In this document: positions 16,516 through 26,238 of the stretch, piece by piece
How positions within the stretch are numbered: the first letter of the stretch is position 1
How the letters are laid out: each line of letters starts with the position of its first letter
Assembly (NCBI GenBank): GCA_030666115.1
Contig: DAOUYM010000001.1
Location: 1 to 36,102, forward strand
Direction: 5' to 3'
Length of the DNA stretch: 36,102 nt
Origin: Candidatus Aenigmatarchaeota archaeon
GTDB lineage: Archaea; Aenigmatarchaeota; Aenigmatarchaeia; QMZP01
Made by a program: the position numbers and the translations under genes
Notes under the pieces: generated by a model
Seen by the model: the letters and a program-made list of their open reading frames with translations, nothing else
The model's database searches: none
What the model was told of the DNA's origin: nothing

Positions 16516-19447
16516 TATCCATTACTTTGATTAATTTCGAGAGTTCGACCTTTCCCTGGGCGATCTCCTTGCTTCCCCCACCCGAACCGCCTGCCTTCTG
16601 GCAAATATCCCTCATCAGCTTTCCCATGTCCCTGGTCCTGCTCATTCCTATTATCTCTCCTACCTCGTTCGAGAGTATCACGGTCAGCTCCGGATTGGAT
16701 TTGACAAGCTCGTTAGCTATCTCTATAAGCTCCTTTCTGTCAGCACTAACAACATCAAACAGCCTTCCCTTCTTAACCTTGGATAGCAGATTCCTGGCCT
16801 TATTTGAAGCCACGTCATTCCTCAGGCTCTCTATCTCCTTTCTCTGCTCCTTCCAGAACTCGAATATTGCCTTGGAAAGATCCTCAAACGTCCTCACTTC
16901 ACCCATTCTTTCTTCGAAGATATCCTTCAGCTCTATCATGCCGTCAGGAATGTTCAGCTGTTTCTTGAGCTTTCTGGTGTGGTCGAAGTCCTCATTTATC
17001 TCCCTGCAGAATCTCTCTATGGTCTTTGGCAGGTGCTTGGATTCTATTGAGAATATGTTGGAGGCCTTCTCCAGTTCCTTGTGGATGTCCATGTCCCTGT
17101 GCATGATGTCTGTTATCTTCTCGAATATCCCCAGCTTCTCAACAACATCAAGCGTCTCTCTTCCTATCCTCTCTCTATTCCTCACGAACTCGTAAGCCTT
17201 GCTTCCGCAGGTGAACTCTATCCTGTTGACACCGTCCTTTATCCTCTCTGACCTTATTATCTTGATTATTTCTGCCTCGCCTGTCTTGTCAATATGGATA
17301 CCACCACAGGCTTCTGCATCAAATCCATGTCCTATGTTAACCACCCTTACCATCTTGCCGGGGGATGCACCACCCTGGTACAGGACAAACCCGTATTTCT
17401 TTTCTGCAATGTTCCTGGGCAGGAACTCCTTGTCAACCAGATAGTTCTTACTTACTGCTTCGTTTGCTGCCCTCTCTATATGATCTATCTCCTCGTCAGT
17501 GAACGCCCTGTAGTGAGTGAGATCGATCCTGGATGAATCAATACCCTTCTGTGCGCCTGCCTGCCAGACATGTGACCCTATCACCTTCCTTGTGGCACCG
17601 GCAACTATGTGGGTACAGGTGTGCATCTGCATTAGCTGATGCCGCCTCTTCCAGTCTATCCTTCCCCTGATACCCTGGTTCTTCTTCAACCCGGTAGGAG
17701 CGACTTTTCCCATCTTGCCTATATTATGGACAATTACATTGCCTATCCTCTGAACATCCTTTACCTTGAACTCCTTACTGTCAACTGTAAGGAACCCTAC
17801 ATCAGTTGGCTGGCCCCCTCCCTCTGGGTAGAAAAGTGTTCTGTCAAGCACCACCCACGTGTCCTGGCCGGACTTGGCAACCTTCAGTATCTTGGCTGTG
17901 AACTCCCTCTTGTAGGGATCATTGTAATAAAGGGCCTTTGTTCTTGGTATTCCTGTCACATCAATCCACACACCCTTCCGTTCGGTTTCCTTCTCACCCG
18001 ACATATGCTGATCGGTTATCTTGACGTAGAAATTCTCTGGAACATTGAATTTCATCTTGTTTTCCTTTGCAACCCTTTCAAACAGCTCAGGGGATATTCC
18101 ATGTGACACATAGAACTTGGTTAGCGCTTTCTCGTCTATTTCACCCCTGTCCAGTTCCCTCTTTATCAGGAGCCCCGCCTTGTCCATGGTCTTATCAAAG
18201 CGCTCATTCTCCAGTGCGAGAACCTTGGAGAGTGGATCTATCCCATTGGTTATTTCAGGGAACATTGGGTGCAGGTGCTTTGCATGAAGGCCCGCAATCT
18301 TCTCTATCTCCAGGTCCAGTTCAAGATCCTTGATGAAAGAGAGCGCTCTCCTTAGGAGGACACGGAGATTGTACCCACCGCCGACATTCGATGGGATACC
18401 GCCATCGGTCACTGCGAACAGCAGGGTCTTGGCGTGATCAACTATCGCGTAAAGGGCCTGCATTGGCTCAACCACCTCGTTTAGAACCGATACTTTGACT
18501 CCTATTTTTCTTGCTATGCCCTCTCTGACCTTCTTCACGTCCTGGGTTTCGTCTATATCAAGCCCACCCGACAGGGCAGCATACCTTTCAAAGAGATCGG
18601 ATCCCTTTAGTCCTATCCTGCTCTTTGCCCACTTAACAACAGGACCGAAAACAGCATCATAGCCAGTTGGTGTTCCCTGCGTGAACCACACCAACCTCTC
18701 GTGACCCCAGCCAACATCAACCACTTTTTTGGGAAGCTCTTTCCTGGCATTTCCTGCCTTGGTGTACTGCATGAAGACCGAGTTGACCAGTTCCAGTCCC
18801 TTGGAATACGTCTCAATGCAGGGACCGAATGCTGAGAAATCAGGCATTGTCCACACGTCCTCAACATAAACTATCTCCTTCTCTGGGATTCCCATGACCT
18901 TATTAAGGAAACCGAAGTTCAGTTCTATGCAGCGGTCCTTCCAGTACTTGCCAAAGGAGTGCTGCCCGGACATGATGAAGGATGTGTGGTGACGGCCTGT
19001 CACTCCTACATTGGGTATGTCATTGAACCTCATGCACATCTGCGGCACAACCAGCGGGTCAGCCGGGTACTCGAAAACGATGTTGCCCCGGTCTATCCTC
19101 TGGAAGTCCTGGATCGAGGCAATGGTGAAGAATAGGTCCGGACGCCATCTGTCTATGACGGGGTATCTGGGAATCGAGGTGTGGCCCTCCTTTTTGAAGA
19201 AGCGCTCGAACTGCCTCCAGGTCTCGATGTAATCCCACCTTGATCTGGTTATCGGCTTTCCAATGAATCCGTAACTCTCACATGAGGAGTCAGGGCAGTT
19301 CTTCCTCTTCTCGTCAAGTGTCCAGAAGTGCTTCCCGCAGCTGTGGCAGGTCTTTCTATTGAAACCCATGTCTTTGAAGATCTTGATCTGATAGTGCTTC
19401 TTCCAGTTCTTTGCAAATTCCTTCTTTAAAGAATCTTTTGTTAACAT
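16508..19447 (-). CDS. alaS: Alanyl-tRNA synthetase
   Basis: 979 residues, complete and of the archaeal type. The archaeal N-terminal extension carries Cys pairs (CHSCGKHFW and CPDSSC) before the class II catalytic core. Motif 2 lies in the MCMRFNDIPNVGVTGRHHT region and motif 3 in NVGGGYNLRVLLRRAL. The editing domain has HTCTH (near 600) and ACGGIH (near 705) for zinc. The C-terminal DHHA1-like domain ends with GGSGGGSKEIAQG. It charges tRNA-Ala and clears mischarged Ser or Gly. ATG 19447 is preceded by GGTGGAGGA with very short spacing. The promoter lies in the 80-base divergent gap to 19531. Confidence 0.97.
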   Translation of the reverse strand: MLTKDSLKKEFAKNWKKHYQIKIFKDMGFNRKTCHSCGKHFWTLDEKRKNCPDSSCESYGFIGKPITRSRWDYIETWRQFERFFKKEGHTSIPRYPVIDRWRPDLFFTIASIQDFQRIDRGNIVFEYPADPLVVPQMCMRFNDIPNVGVTGRHHTSFIMSGQHSFGKYWKDRCIELNFGFLNKVMGIPEKEIVYVEDVWTMPDFSAFGPCIETYSKGLELVNSVFMQYTKAGNARKELPKKVVDVGWGHERLVWFTQGTPTGYDAVFGPVVKWAKSRIGLKGSDLFERYAALSGGLDIDETQDVKKVREGIARKIGVKVSVLNEVVEPMQALYAIVDHAKTLLFAVTDGGIPSNVGGGYNLRVLLRRALSFIKDLELDLEIEKIAGLHAKHLHPMFPEITNGIDPLSKVLALENERFDKTMDKAGLLIKRELDRGEIDEKALTKFYVSHGISPELFERVAKENKMKFNVPENFYVKITDQHMSGEKETERKGVWIDVTGIPRTKALYYNDPYKREFTAKILKVAKSGQDTWVVLDRTLFYPEGGGQPTDVGFLTVDSKEFKVKDVQRIGNVIVHNIGKMGKVAPTGLKKNQGIRGRIDWKRRHQLMQMHTCTHIVAGATRKVIGSHVWQAGAQKGIDSSRIDLTHYRAFTDEEIDHIERAANEAVSKNYLVDKEFLPRNIAEKKYGFVLYQGGASPGKMVRVVNIGHGFDAEACGGIHIDKTGEAEIIKIIRSERIKDGVNRIEFTCGSKAYEFVRNRERIGRETLDVVEKLGIFEKITDIMHRDMDIHKELEKASNIFSIESKHLPKTIERFCREINEDFDHTRKLKKQLNIPDGMIELKDIFEERMGEVRTFEDLSKAIFEFWKEQRKEIESLRNDVASNKARNLLSKVKKGRLFDVVSADRKELIEIANELVKSNPELTVILSNEVGEIIGMSRTRDMGKLMRDICQKAGGSGGGSKEIAQGKVELSKLIKVMDSV

Positions 19448-19501
19448 TCCTCCACCTGTTATTTTTGGGGCTGTATTATTTTGGGATTATATTACCAGTT
19501 A

Positions 19502-19510
19502 TTAATATAA
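19502..19510 (+). promoter_or_regulatory. TATA element of surface-protein pair
   Basis: TTAATATAA lies about 25 bases before ATG 19531, with no SD motif between. This suggests a leaderless message for the two-gene surface operon. Confidence 0.4.
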
Positions 19511-19530
19511 TGGTTTAACAATATTATAAT

Positions 19531-21396
19531 ATGAGGGCTCAGGCTAGCTTTATATTGATAATCGCTCTTCTATTCCTAATCGCAGTAGTAATATACTATG
19601 CTTCTCAGTTTCTGGACATCAGTCCTGTTCCATCTGGTGTGGGAGAGGAGCATAAGATGGTCCAGGAGATGGTTGAGGGGATAATAACAAGCAGTACAGA
19701 GCTATCCTTGTTGGCAATGTCTGCCCAGGGCGGGTATCTGATCCCGCCAGACGAGAGCGTCGCCCTGACCTATATAGGAGTTCCATACTGGCAGATATGT
19801 CAGAACGATATCTCACCAACAACTGAAGAGATAAAGGAGAGGTTCAGGGAGGCGATAACTTACTACGTAAACAGCCGCACTGATGACATTGAGGAATTCT
19901 TCGGGAAGAATCTAACGCTGGAGGATGTCTCCAGAGTTGACGTGAACCTGCTTGACAACAAGATAGACATTGCTGTTTACATGCCCACCAAGTTACAAGG
20001 CTACCCGATAAGGCAGCCGTACAGGATCTCGGTCCCGACCAAGTTCAAGCAGCTGTTTGACTTCGCCAAAGACGTCATCATTGAGACCAACAAGCCATCG
20101 TCACAGGGAGGCAGGTTCTTCGAAGGCTTCACCACCACATCCATATACAGCTCCAAGTATCTACCGACCTTCGGGATGCTGACCGAGTGTGGAGAGACTC
20201 TTCACCTCACACCAGAAGACGTGTCAGCTGGAATGACCGGACTGGCTATCCACACAGTGATCGCCACCAGATGGTGGGAGGAGAGGAATGAATACGATTA
20301 TTACGGGATAAACACTGTCAACGGGAAGCAGTACAAGAACCTGGAGCCCAGGATACTGTTGCCTGACGGATTCAGGGTCGAATCAGACACCAACATACAC
20401 ATAGCCAATTCAGGATGGATAGCCGTATTCCCGGTACCCATACCGTTCTGCATGAGTGCTTACGATATTGAGTATTCGTTTGGATACCCAATCGTTATTA
20501 AGGTTAATGACTCTGAGACAGGATATGAATTCAACTTCGCAATGTATGTCAATATTGAGGACATGGAGGCAGGTGACTGTGAGGTTTCAGCCATAGTACC
20601 AACTGATCCCACAGATGGCCCATGCTCAAATCTCGAGTGCAGCGCAAGGATAAAGATCGAGGACTGTAGCGGGAAACCATTATCAGGAGCCAAGGCTTAC
20701 TTCGACAGCTGCACTGTCGGGACAAGTGATTCCAGTGGCTGGATAGAAGGGAACATAAAGTGCGGCACTCATAATCTTGAGATATACCACGACGGTAATC
20801 ATCAGACCTACTCAGGAACTGTTTCCTCAAGCAACCTCAATGGTGCCACCTACAAGCTGTGTGGAATGACTGACATGACAGTCCACTTCAACGAGCTGGT
20901 AATAAAGGGGCATTATGGAACCGAGTCTTGTTATCCATGCACCAACCCGAGTGACTGTACAGAACCTGTGGATAGATACACATGTGAGACCCCGGCAACA
21001 GTGAACTGCACCATGGTAACTCTTACATCAACTCAGACAGGTGAACCTTACACTATAGATAACTTTAATTATAAAAACATTCCAGAAGGATGCAACGACC
21101 CGGACTATTTCAAATCACATCCAGAGTGCTTCGCCTGCACGCTCAGGGAGAACAGTATCGGCTACATTCCTGCAGGCAACTACGACGTGACTGTGAACCT
21201 CTGGGATCCGGAAACACCTGGCCGTGAAACAGGCCACATAGACACTAACTTTGATCTGCTCGAGGGGACCACTCACCTGTACATAAACATACCGAACTTT
21301 GGGAAACCATCATCTGGTGAGGCTTCATATGCACAGATTCGGTGTGGCATAAGCAAGCTGGCAGAATGTGGTAAGGAGCCGGTGACGCAGACATGA
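19531..21396 (+). CDS. Membrane-anchored surface protein, pseudopilin-like N-terminus
   Basis: 621 residues. The N-terminus MRAQASFILIIALLFLIAVVIYYASQF looks like the short basic start plus hydrophobic helix of archaeal type IV pilin-like proteins, although the conserved Glu5 is absent. Residues 30-350 are a mixed domain rich in aromatic residues. From about 365 there is a Cys-rich beta region with a carboxypeptidase-regulatory/PEGA-like module (CSARIKIEDCSGKPLSGAKA, then DSSGWIEGNIKCGTHNLEI) and a second one near 520-600. The stop overlaps the next ATG by four bases (ATGA), which indicates translational coupling with the 1,132-aa protein. Likely a cell-surface complex; exact function unknown. 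Confidence 0.82.
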   Translation: MRAQASFILIIALLFLIAVVIYYASQFLDISPVPSGVGEEHKMVQEMVEGIITSSTELSLLAMSAQGGYLIPPDESVALTYIGVPYWQICQNDISPTTEEIKERFREAITYYVNSRTDDIEEFFGKNLTLEDVSRVDVNLLDNKIDIAVYMPTKLQGYPIRQPYRISVPTKFKQLFDFAKDVIIETNKPSSQGGRFFEGFTTTSIYSSKYLPTFGMLTECGETLHLTPEDVSAGMTGLAIHTVIATRWWEERNEYDYYGINTVNGKQYKNLEPRILLPDGFRVESDTNIHIANSGWIAVFPVPIPFCMSAYDIEYSFGYPIVIKVNDSETGYEFNFAMYVNIEDMEAGDCEVSAIVPTDPTDGPCSNLECSARIKIEDCSGKPLSGAKAYFDSCTVGTSDSSGWIEGNIKCGTHNLEIYHDGNHQTYSGTVSSSNLNGATYKLCGMTDMTVHFNELVIKGHYGTESCYPCTNPSDCTEPVDRYTCETPATVNCTMVTLTSTQTGEPYTIDNFNYKNIPEGCNDPDYFKSHPECFACTLRENSIGYIPAGNYDVTVNLWDPETPGRETGHIDTNFDLLEGTTHLYINIPNFGKPSSGEASYAQIRCGISKLAECGKEPVTQT

Positions 21397-24300
21397 ACTA
21401 CAAGAACGTGCTGGTAGGGATATTCGCGATCTTGGCATCTGCACTTATACTGAATCTTCCGCTGGTGGGTGCAGTACAGATAAATATAATGCGACCGAGC
21501 GGGTCCAACTGGGTCAAGCATGATGAAGTTACAATCAACCCAGAGAACCTCATAAGCAGGAGCGTGTCCATCGAGAATATCGGGGGAGTGTTCTGGACCA
21601 ATGCCAAGATTATCATAGACATCAGTAACAGCACCACCTCAGCTGACATAGAGATGGCCTATGTATATGCATGCAAGGGCAGTGATCCTTCGTCATGCAT
21701 GGATACAGAGTCCCCTGATAAGTATGACATCATGGATAATGAACTGTCTGTTGAACTGCTGTGGAATGATATCAGGGATGTGACTACATCCTGCTCATCC
21801 AGCCCCAGTTCCTGCATGGAAACCTCCAACCTTTTCCTTTTGTTCAAGGTCAACGACAATGGAAAGACTGTCTGGGTGGGGATATGGAACAAGATGGAAA
21901 GAAGGACTTACGACTTCGCTGAACCATATCTCTACGAATACGGCCTGGACGAGATGGATCTTAGGACAGAAACCAGCTTTCTGAACCTGGTTGGCGACTT
22001 CATTGGGAACTACCTCAAGATACCATTCAACCCGGTCTGGGTATCTGGCGCAGTCTTCAGCGGGGCCAGTTCCCTGTTTGAACTCAGTGTTTCTTCATCA
22101 GAACTCGGCCAATCATCTCCGAACTTCCAGGTAGCGAATTACATGGGGAACGAAATAGAAAGCATCTCAGATGATTACTCGTTCATATTCACTGAAACCA
22201 GTTACGGAATAACCAATCCTGTAACACTTAACCTGAACCCGAGTTTCACATGTGGTTCGTATGGCTGCGAATCAGAGAAGGGCGAGTCCACCACAACATG
22301 CTGCTATGACTGTGGGTGTGCTGAGGACTATTACTGCGATGGGGGTATAGAGGGGACATGTAAGAGGGATGACCTTATCTCCATTGTCATTTACGGAACA
22401 CCTGATACGAGTATAGAGAACTGCAATGAACAGCACACTGTAAACATTACTGTTGAGATAGACAGGGCACCATCAGATGCCAGTATTACAGCGAGCAGTT
22501 ACATACTGGAGGGGGATTCGTCATCGGTAAGCTGCCAGGAAATATATTCGAATGTCTACCTCTGCCCTGTTATTGTTCCGCCGATGTCTGACTGCGAAAG
22601 TGGTGAATACATTATAGGGCCCAACTACATAGAGTTCACGATAAGCTACAGTGACGGACCCGGATCCAAGACCAAGGAACTGTCTGTGCAGTTCCCTGAT
22701 ATAGCGGTTGGTTCCTTCACCTGTGGTGAGAATGGATGCGAAACCAGCTTGGGTGAGAACCAGCAGAACTGTTGCTATGATTGCGGGTGTTCGAGTGGAT
22801 ACTGTGACATAGAGGATGGCGCAGCCCCAACCACCAGCCAGTGCAAGGAACACCCGGGCGAGAGCACCATACAGGTAAAGGCAGACCCGACTCATATTTA
22901 CAACCATGTTTCTGGTGACAGGATAGAACTTAATGTTAAGATAGAGGATGCCCCAAGGAGTCTTACCATTACAAGCGATTCCTGTGAAATGGACTGTTAC
23001 TACAACTGCACTGCTAGCTGTGATGTTTCATGTTCCGAGATTGCTTCATCTGATCCTGATGCATTCAACGCGAGCTGTATGCTCACTTTCACTATAGCCA
23101 ATTATGATTCATTGACTGATTATACAATATACCCAACCCTGAATTTGTCCGTAACCTACAATGACGGACCATCTGAAACCGTTAGCAAGACCCTTAGTAA
23201 GACCTTCAGCACAATATCGGTGGGTGCGAGCTGGTGTGGTGATGGAATATGCACGCCCGGCGAAAACTCAAACAACTGCTGTTACGATTGTGCGTGTCCC
23301 GAGGGATACTATTGCGACACAGCTGACATAGGCGCGCCAACACAGGGAGATAAGTGTGAGGAAGAAGTGAACATGAAACTGGTAGCCTCATTCGAGACAT
23401 TTGAGGTAGACTATCCGTACGAGTCTCATGATATCAGGGTCATTGTACAGGTCAACAACGCACCAAGCAGCATGACCGGTGAGATGTATTGTGGTTTCGG
23501 GAATACGGATGATTACTGCGCAATGTCATGCGAGAAGGTGGGTAGTGATGATTCCCATGTACTCGACTGCAATCTGACCACACCAATAATAGACTACAAA
23601 ACATCCGAACTATACGACCCGATTGCCAGGAGAATAGTGCTCGGTCCGGGTGCCATGACCTATTCTGCCACCTACAATGATGGTTCGGGCTGGGCGACCA
23701 TGGACCTGAACACTACTTTTGATAACATAACCATAAACGTCAAGGCCAAATGCGGTGCAGGACCAGGATACTTCGGTATGGAGGGGGAGCACTGCCTGCC
23801 CTACGACACAACACTTGCATGCGAAACCGACCTTGATGAATCGTACTCAACATGCTGCTGCGATTGCCCGTGCCCGGAAAGTAAGTTCTGTTACATTTCC
23901 AGCGATACGGATGACGGCACATGCAGGTCAGTCAACAGCGTTAACATACTCATAAACAAGTTCGAGCCGGATCCCAAGAAATGCAGGATACAGCCACCCG
24001 ACAAGAAAGGATGTGTATTCTACGACTCCCTGTCTGCGACCATTACCATAACACCCACTGCCGACTATATCCTAACAACTGCGAGTTTTAAAATGGGAGC
24101 AGAGACATCTGATGCAATCTGCATCCTTATATCTGAAACCTCGCCATTTAACGTGTACAGCTGTTCAGCAGTACTACCAAACATCAAAAGTAAAACTATT
24201 ATACAGGACAGCATGGTAAAAAAGAAAATCGAAATATCTGCATCCGTGCAATCACTGGGACTTCTTGATGCAACCATATCCGGCAGCAAAACCCTCCAGA

Positions 24301-24791
24301 TAAAGAAAGAGAAATCAAAGGAGCTAAAAACCATCGAGGAGCAGATCCAGGATATTGAGGACATAGAGGATAGCATCAAGAGTCTAAGGACCTGGTTATA
24401 TGGCATTGGGATCGTACTGGTCCTCACTTGCATTGCAATTGCCATATGGGTACAGAACCTGTTAGGGAAATGCATAGCCTTTGATATCTGTATATTTATC
24501 GATTTCATAGGAATGCTCACAAAGATAGACAAGGCACTTGACCTGATAAAGGGCTATAAGAAGACCCTTAGCACGGCCAGCCTGCCCATTGAAATAAACA
24601 AAGAACTAATAGACATAAAATACACATTTCTTGAGATAATGGGAACTATAGGCAAGGGAGCGGTTTGTGCTTTCATGTTCGGCAAGAGTATAGACAGTGC
24701 ATTAGGCACATCAGCATCAAAGGGCATAACAGTTACTGACAAAAAAGCCTATACTGATCATTTTTTCTCCTGGTTTATTATTGATTGGTAA
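21393..24791 (+). CDS. Large Cys-repeat surface protein with C-terminal membrane segments
   Basis: 1,132 residues. Signal peptide at 1-28. An Ig-like region (30-280) is followed by four repeats of a beta domain plus a Cys knot-like module, at about residues 286-326, 441-485, 613-655 and 784-845. The core pattern is CGxxxCxxxxGExxxxCCYDCGCxxGYYC. Between the modules lie Ig-like domains whose starts resemble each other. Residues 970-1000 are a charged coiled coil, 1000-1022 a transmembrane helix (LYGIGIVLVLTCIAIAIWV), and two more hydrophobic segments follow. It is thus anchored at its C-terminus, repeats outside. It is coupled to the preceding 621-aa gene and ends 25 bases before convergent aL12. 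Confidence 0.85.
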   Translation: MNYKNVLVGIFAILASALILNLPLVGAVQINIMRPSGSNWVKHDEVTINPENLISRSVSIENIGGVFWTNAKIIIDISNSTTSADIEMAYVYACKGSDPSSCMDTESPDKYDIMDNELSVELLWNDIRDVTTSCSSSPSSCMETSNLFLLFKVNDNGKTVWVGIWNKMERRTYDFAEPYLYEYGLDEMDLRTETSFLNLVGDFIGNYLKIPFNPVWVSGAVFSGASSLFELSVSSSELGQSSPNFQVANYMGNEIESISDDYSFIFTETSYGITNPVTLNLNPSFTCGSYGCESEKGESTTTCCYDCGCAEDYYCDGGIEGTCKRDDLISIVIYGTPDTSIENCNEQHTVNITVEIDRAPSDASITASSYILEGDSSSVSCQEIYSNVYLCPVIVPPMSDCESGEYIIGPNYIEFTISYSDGPGSKTKELSVQFPDIAVGSFTCGENGCETSLGENQQNCCYDCGCSSGYCDIEDGAAPTTSQCKEHPGESTIQVKADPTHIYNHVSGDRIELNVKIEDAPRSLTITSDSCEMDCYYNCTASCDVSCSEIASSDPDAFNASCMLTFTIANYDSLTDYTIYPTLNLSVTYNDGPSETVSKTLSKTFSTISVGASWCGDGICTPGENSNNCCYDCACPEGYYCDTADIGAPTQGDKCEEEVNMKLVASFETFEVDYPYESHDIRVIVQVNNAPSSMTGEMYCGFGNTDDYCAMSCEKVGSDDSHVLDCNLTTPIIDYKTSELYDPIARRIVLGPGAMTYSATYNDGSGWATMDLNTTFDNITINVKAKCGAGPGYFGMEGEHCLPYDTTLACETDLDESYSTCCCDCPCPESKFCYISSDTDDGTCRSVNSVNILINKFEPDPKKCRIQPPDKKGCVFYDSLSATITITPTADYILTTASFKMGAETSDAICILISETSPFNVYSCSAVLPNIKSKTIIQDSMVKKKIEISASVQSLGLLDATISGSKTLQIKKEKSKELKTIEEQIQDIEDIEDSIKSLRTWLYGIGIVLVLTCIAIAIWVQNLLGKCIAFDICIFIDFIGMLTKIDKALDLIKGYKKTLSTASLPIEINKELIDIKYTFLEIMGTIGKGAVCAFMFGKSIDSALGTSASKGITVTDKKAYTDHFFSWFIIDW
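22248..22370 (+). repeat. Cys module 1
   Basis: First of four protein-level repeats (others near 22716-22840, 23229-23360 and 23744-23932). Each encodes about eight to twelve Cys with a central CCYDCGC-like core; the fourth is more divergent (CCCDCPC). Confidence 0.75.
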
Positions 24792-24816
24792 TGTCTTAAT
24801 GGTATTACTGGTTGGT

Positions 24817-25122
24817 TTAACCAAACAGACTTGATAATCCCTCTGCTGCTTCTTCTGCCTTCTTCTCTGGCTTTTCTTCCTTCTTCTCTTCTTTCTTCTG
24901 CTCTGCTGCTTCTGCAGGTCCTGCTGCTGGTGCTGCCGCGGCTGCCATGACTGTCTGCTTTATTGCATCTTCTATGTCAACTCCGTCCAGGCTTGCCACC
25001 AGGGCCTTGACCCTAGCCACGTCTGGCTTTGCGCCGGCTGCATCGAGCACTTTCTTTATTCCTGCCTCGTCGATCTTCTTTCCTGCTGAGTGCAAGAGCA
25101 GTGCTGCGTATACTCCTTCCAT
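24817..25122 (-). CDS. rpl12: Ribosomal protein aL12 (P1 stalk)
   Basis: 101 residues, usual length. The N-terminal dimerisation and L10-binding helices read MEGVYAALLLHSAGKKIDE. An Ala/Gly/Pro hinge comes next, then a Lys/Glu-rich linker and the signature C-terminus GLSSLFG that recruits translation factors. It is the last gene of the ribosomal-protein block, with GGAGGTG five bases before the ATG and about 16 bases after aL10. Confidence 0.96.
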   Translation of the reverse strand: MEGVYAALLLHSAGKKIDEAGIKKVLDAAGAKPDVARVKALVASLDGVDIEDAIKQTVMAAAAAPAAGPAEAAEQKKEEKKEEKPEKKAEEAAEGLSSLFG

Positions 25123-25138
25123 TTAAACACCTCCATAA

Positions 25139-26227
25139 TTATTTATTTTCCTTCTTTTCCTCTTTTTTATCCTTCTTATGATCATCTTTCTTTTTGTCGT
25201 CTTTCTTTTTATCCTGTTTAGCATTATCTTTCTTGGCTTCTTCCTCTCCTTTGGGCTTCTCCTCTTTCGGCTTTTCTTCCTTCTCCTTGGATTTCGCTTC
25301 TTCCTTTTTCTCTTCCTTGGGTTCGTCTTTCTTTGGTTCCTCCTTGGTCTCTGCGGACTCTTTGGGTGCTTCTGGAGTTGGGACTGGGGTAGATTCCTTG
25401 ACCATTCCGCTCAGGGCCTCTGCCTGGGCATTGGCCTTGGCAAGAAGCGGCTTGACTGTATCGCTTGTCAGGATATCAGCCTGCACTGCCAGAGCAAAGG
25501 CTTCCTGGTGTGCCTTGGACAGGAAGAACGGCAGATTCTCCTTGGTGTAGTACATGGCATTGTATGCCAGATTGAAAGCATTAGTGCTTGCAGCCTTGAG
25601 GTCATTCAGATACTTCTCGGGTGGCGTGAACAACAGGCTCTTGTCATAGACGCAACCGTTCTCCCAGGCAGCTGTCAGGTTCAGTCCGATCTCCATTGGC
25701 TCCACTCCAAGCTTGGCCAGAACGTCTGCCAGCCCCTTATCTATCACATCGCCTTCCTTCGCCACTATAGTATCCTTGGTAACGCTTATCTTCTCACCCT
25801 CGACAGAAGCAGGTATCTTGACCCGCTGGAGCTCACCTATAACAGGTCCTGGTGGCAGAGAGGTCGGACCTGCCTTGATCACTATATCTATCGGAGCGAT
25901 ATCCCCCCCTTTTGCAAAGGCCTTGGATTTGGAAGCAGCTATGATCTTGGAGAGTTTGAAAGGGTTGGTACTGCTGAACAGAAAAGCTGGCTCTCCCTCA
26001 ACGTACTTGTCCAGTTTCTCTATCCCCTTCAATCCACAGTCCTTCAGCGCGAGCTTTATGATTCTCTTCTTGACCATCCTTATGACTGCGTCCTGCCTTA
26101 GCTTGTTCTTGATCTCGAACAACTGCCTTGCAGGAAGCTTGAACATGTCAATTATTCCTATCACTGGGTATTTCTTCAGGTCCTCATTGACTTCCTTCAG
26201 TATCTGCTTCTTTTTCTCTGATACCAT
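25139..26227 (-). CDS. rplP0: Ribosomal protein aL10 (P0) with charged tail
   Basis: 362 residues. Residues 1-100 form the rRNA-binding domain (KYPVIGIIDMFKLPARQL). The archaeal insertion domain spans about 105-190. The spine helices that hold aL12 dimers lie around 215-275. The usual acidic hinge ending in a GLFG-type factor-binding motif is missing. It is replaced by about 85 residues of Pro/Glu/Lys repeats ending KKEEKKENK. It scaffolds the ribosomal stalk. It follows aL1 by 11 bases. Confidence 0.95.
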   Translation of the reverse strand: MVSEKKKQILKEVNEDLKKYPVIGIIDMFKLPARQLFEIKNKLRQDAVIRMVKKRIIKLALKDCGLKGIEKLDKYVEGEPAFLFSSTNPFKLSKIIAASKSKAFAKGGDIAPIDIVIKAGPTSLPPGPVIGELQRVKIPASVEGEKISVTKDTIVAKEGDVIDKGLADVLAKLGVEPMEIGLNLTAAWENGCVYDKSLLFTPPEKYLNDLKAASTNAFNLAYNAMYYTKENLPFFLSKAHQEAFALAVQADILTSDTVKPLLAKANAQAEALSGMVKESTPVPTPEAPKESAETKEEPKKDEPKEEKKEEAKSKEKEEKPKEEKPKGEEEAKKDNAKQDKKKDDKKKDDHKKDKKEEKKENK

Positions 26228-26238
26228 TTCAATCTTAT

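Noticed and set aside
25178..26101. 307-codon hydrophobic frame antisense to aL10
   Set aside because: The Leu/Phe-rich sequence is the complement of the Lys/Glu tail. aL10 is unmistakable on the minus strand.
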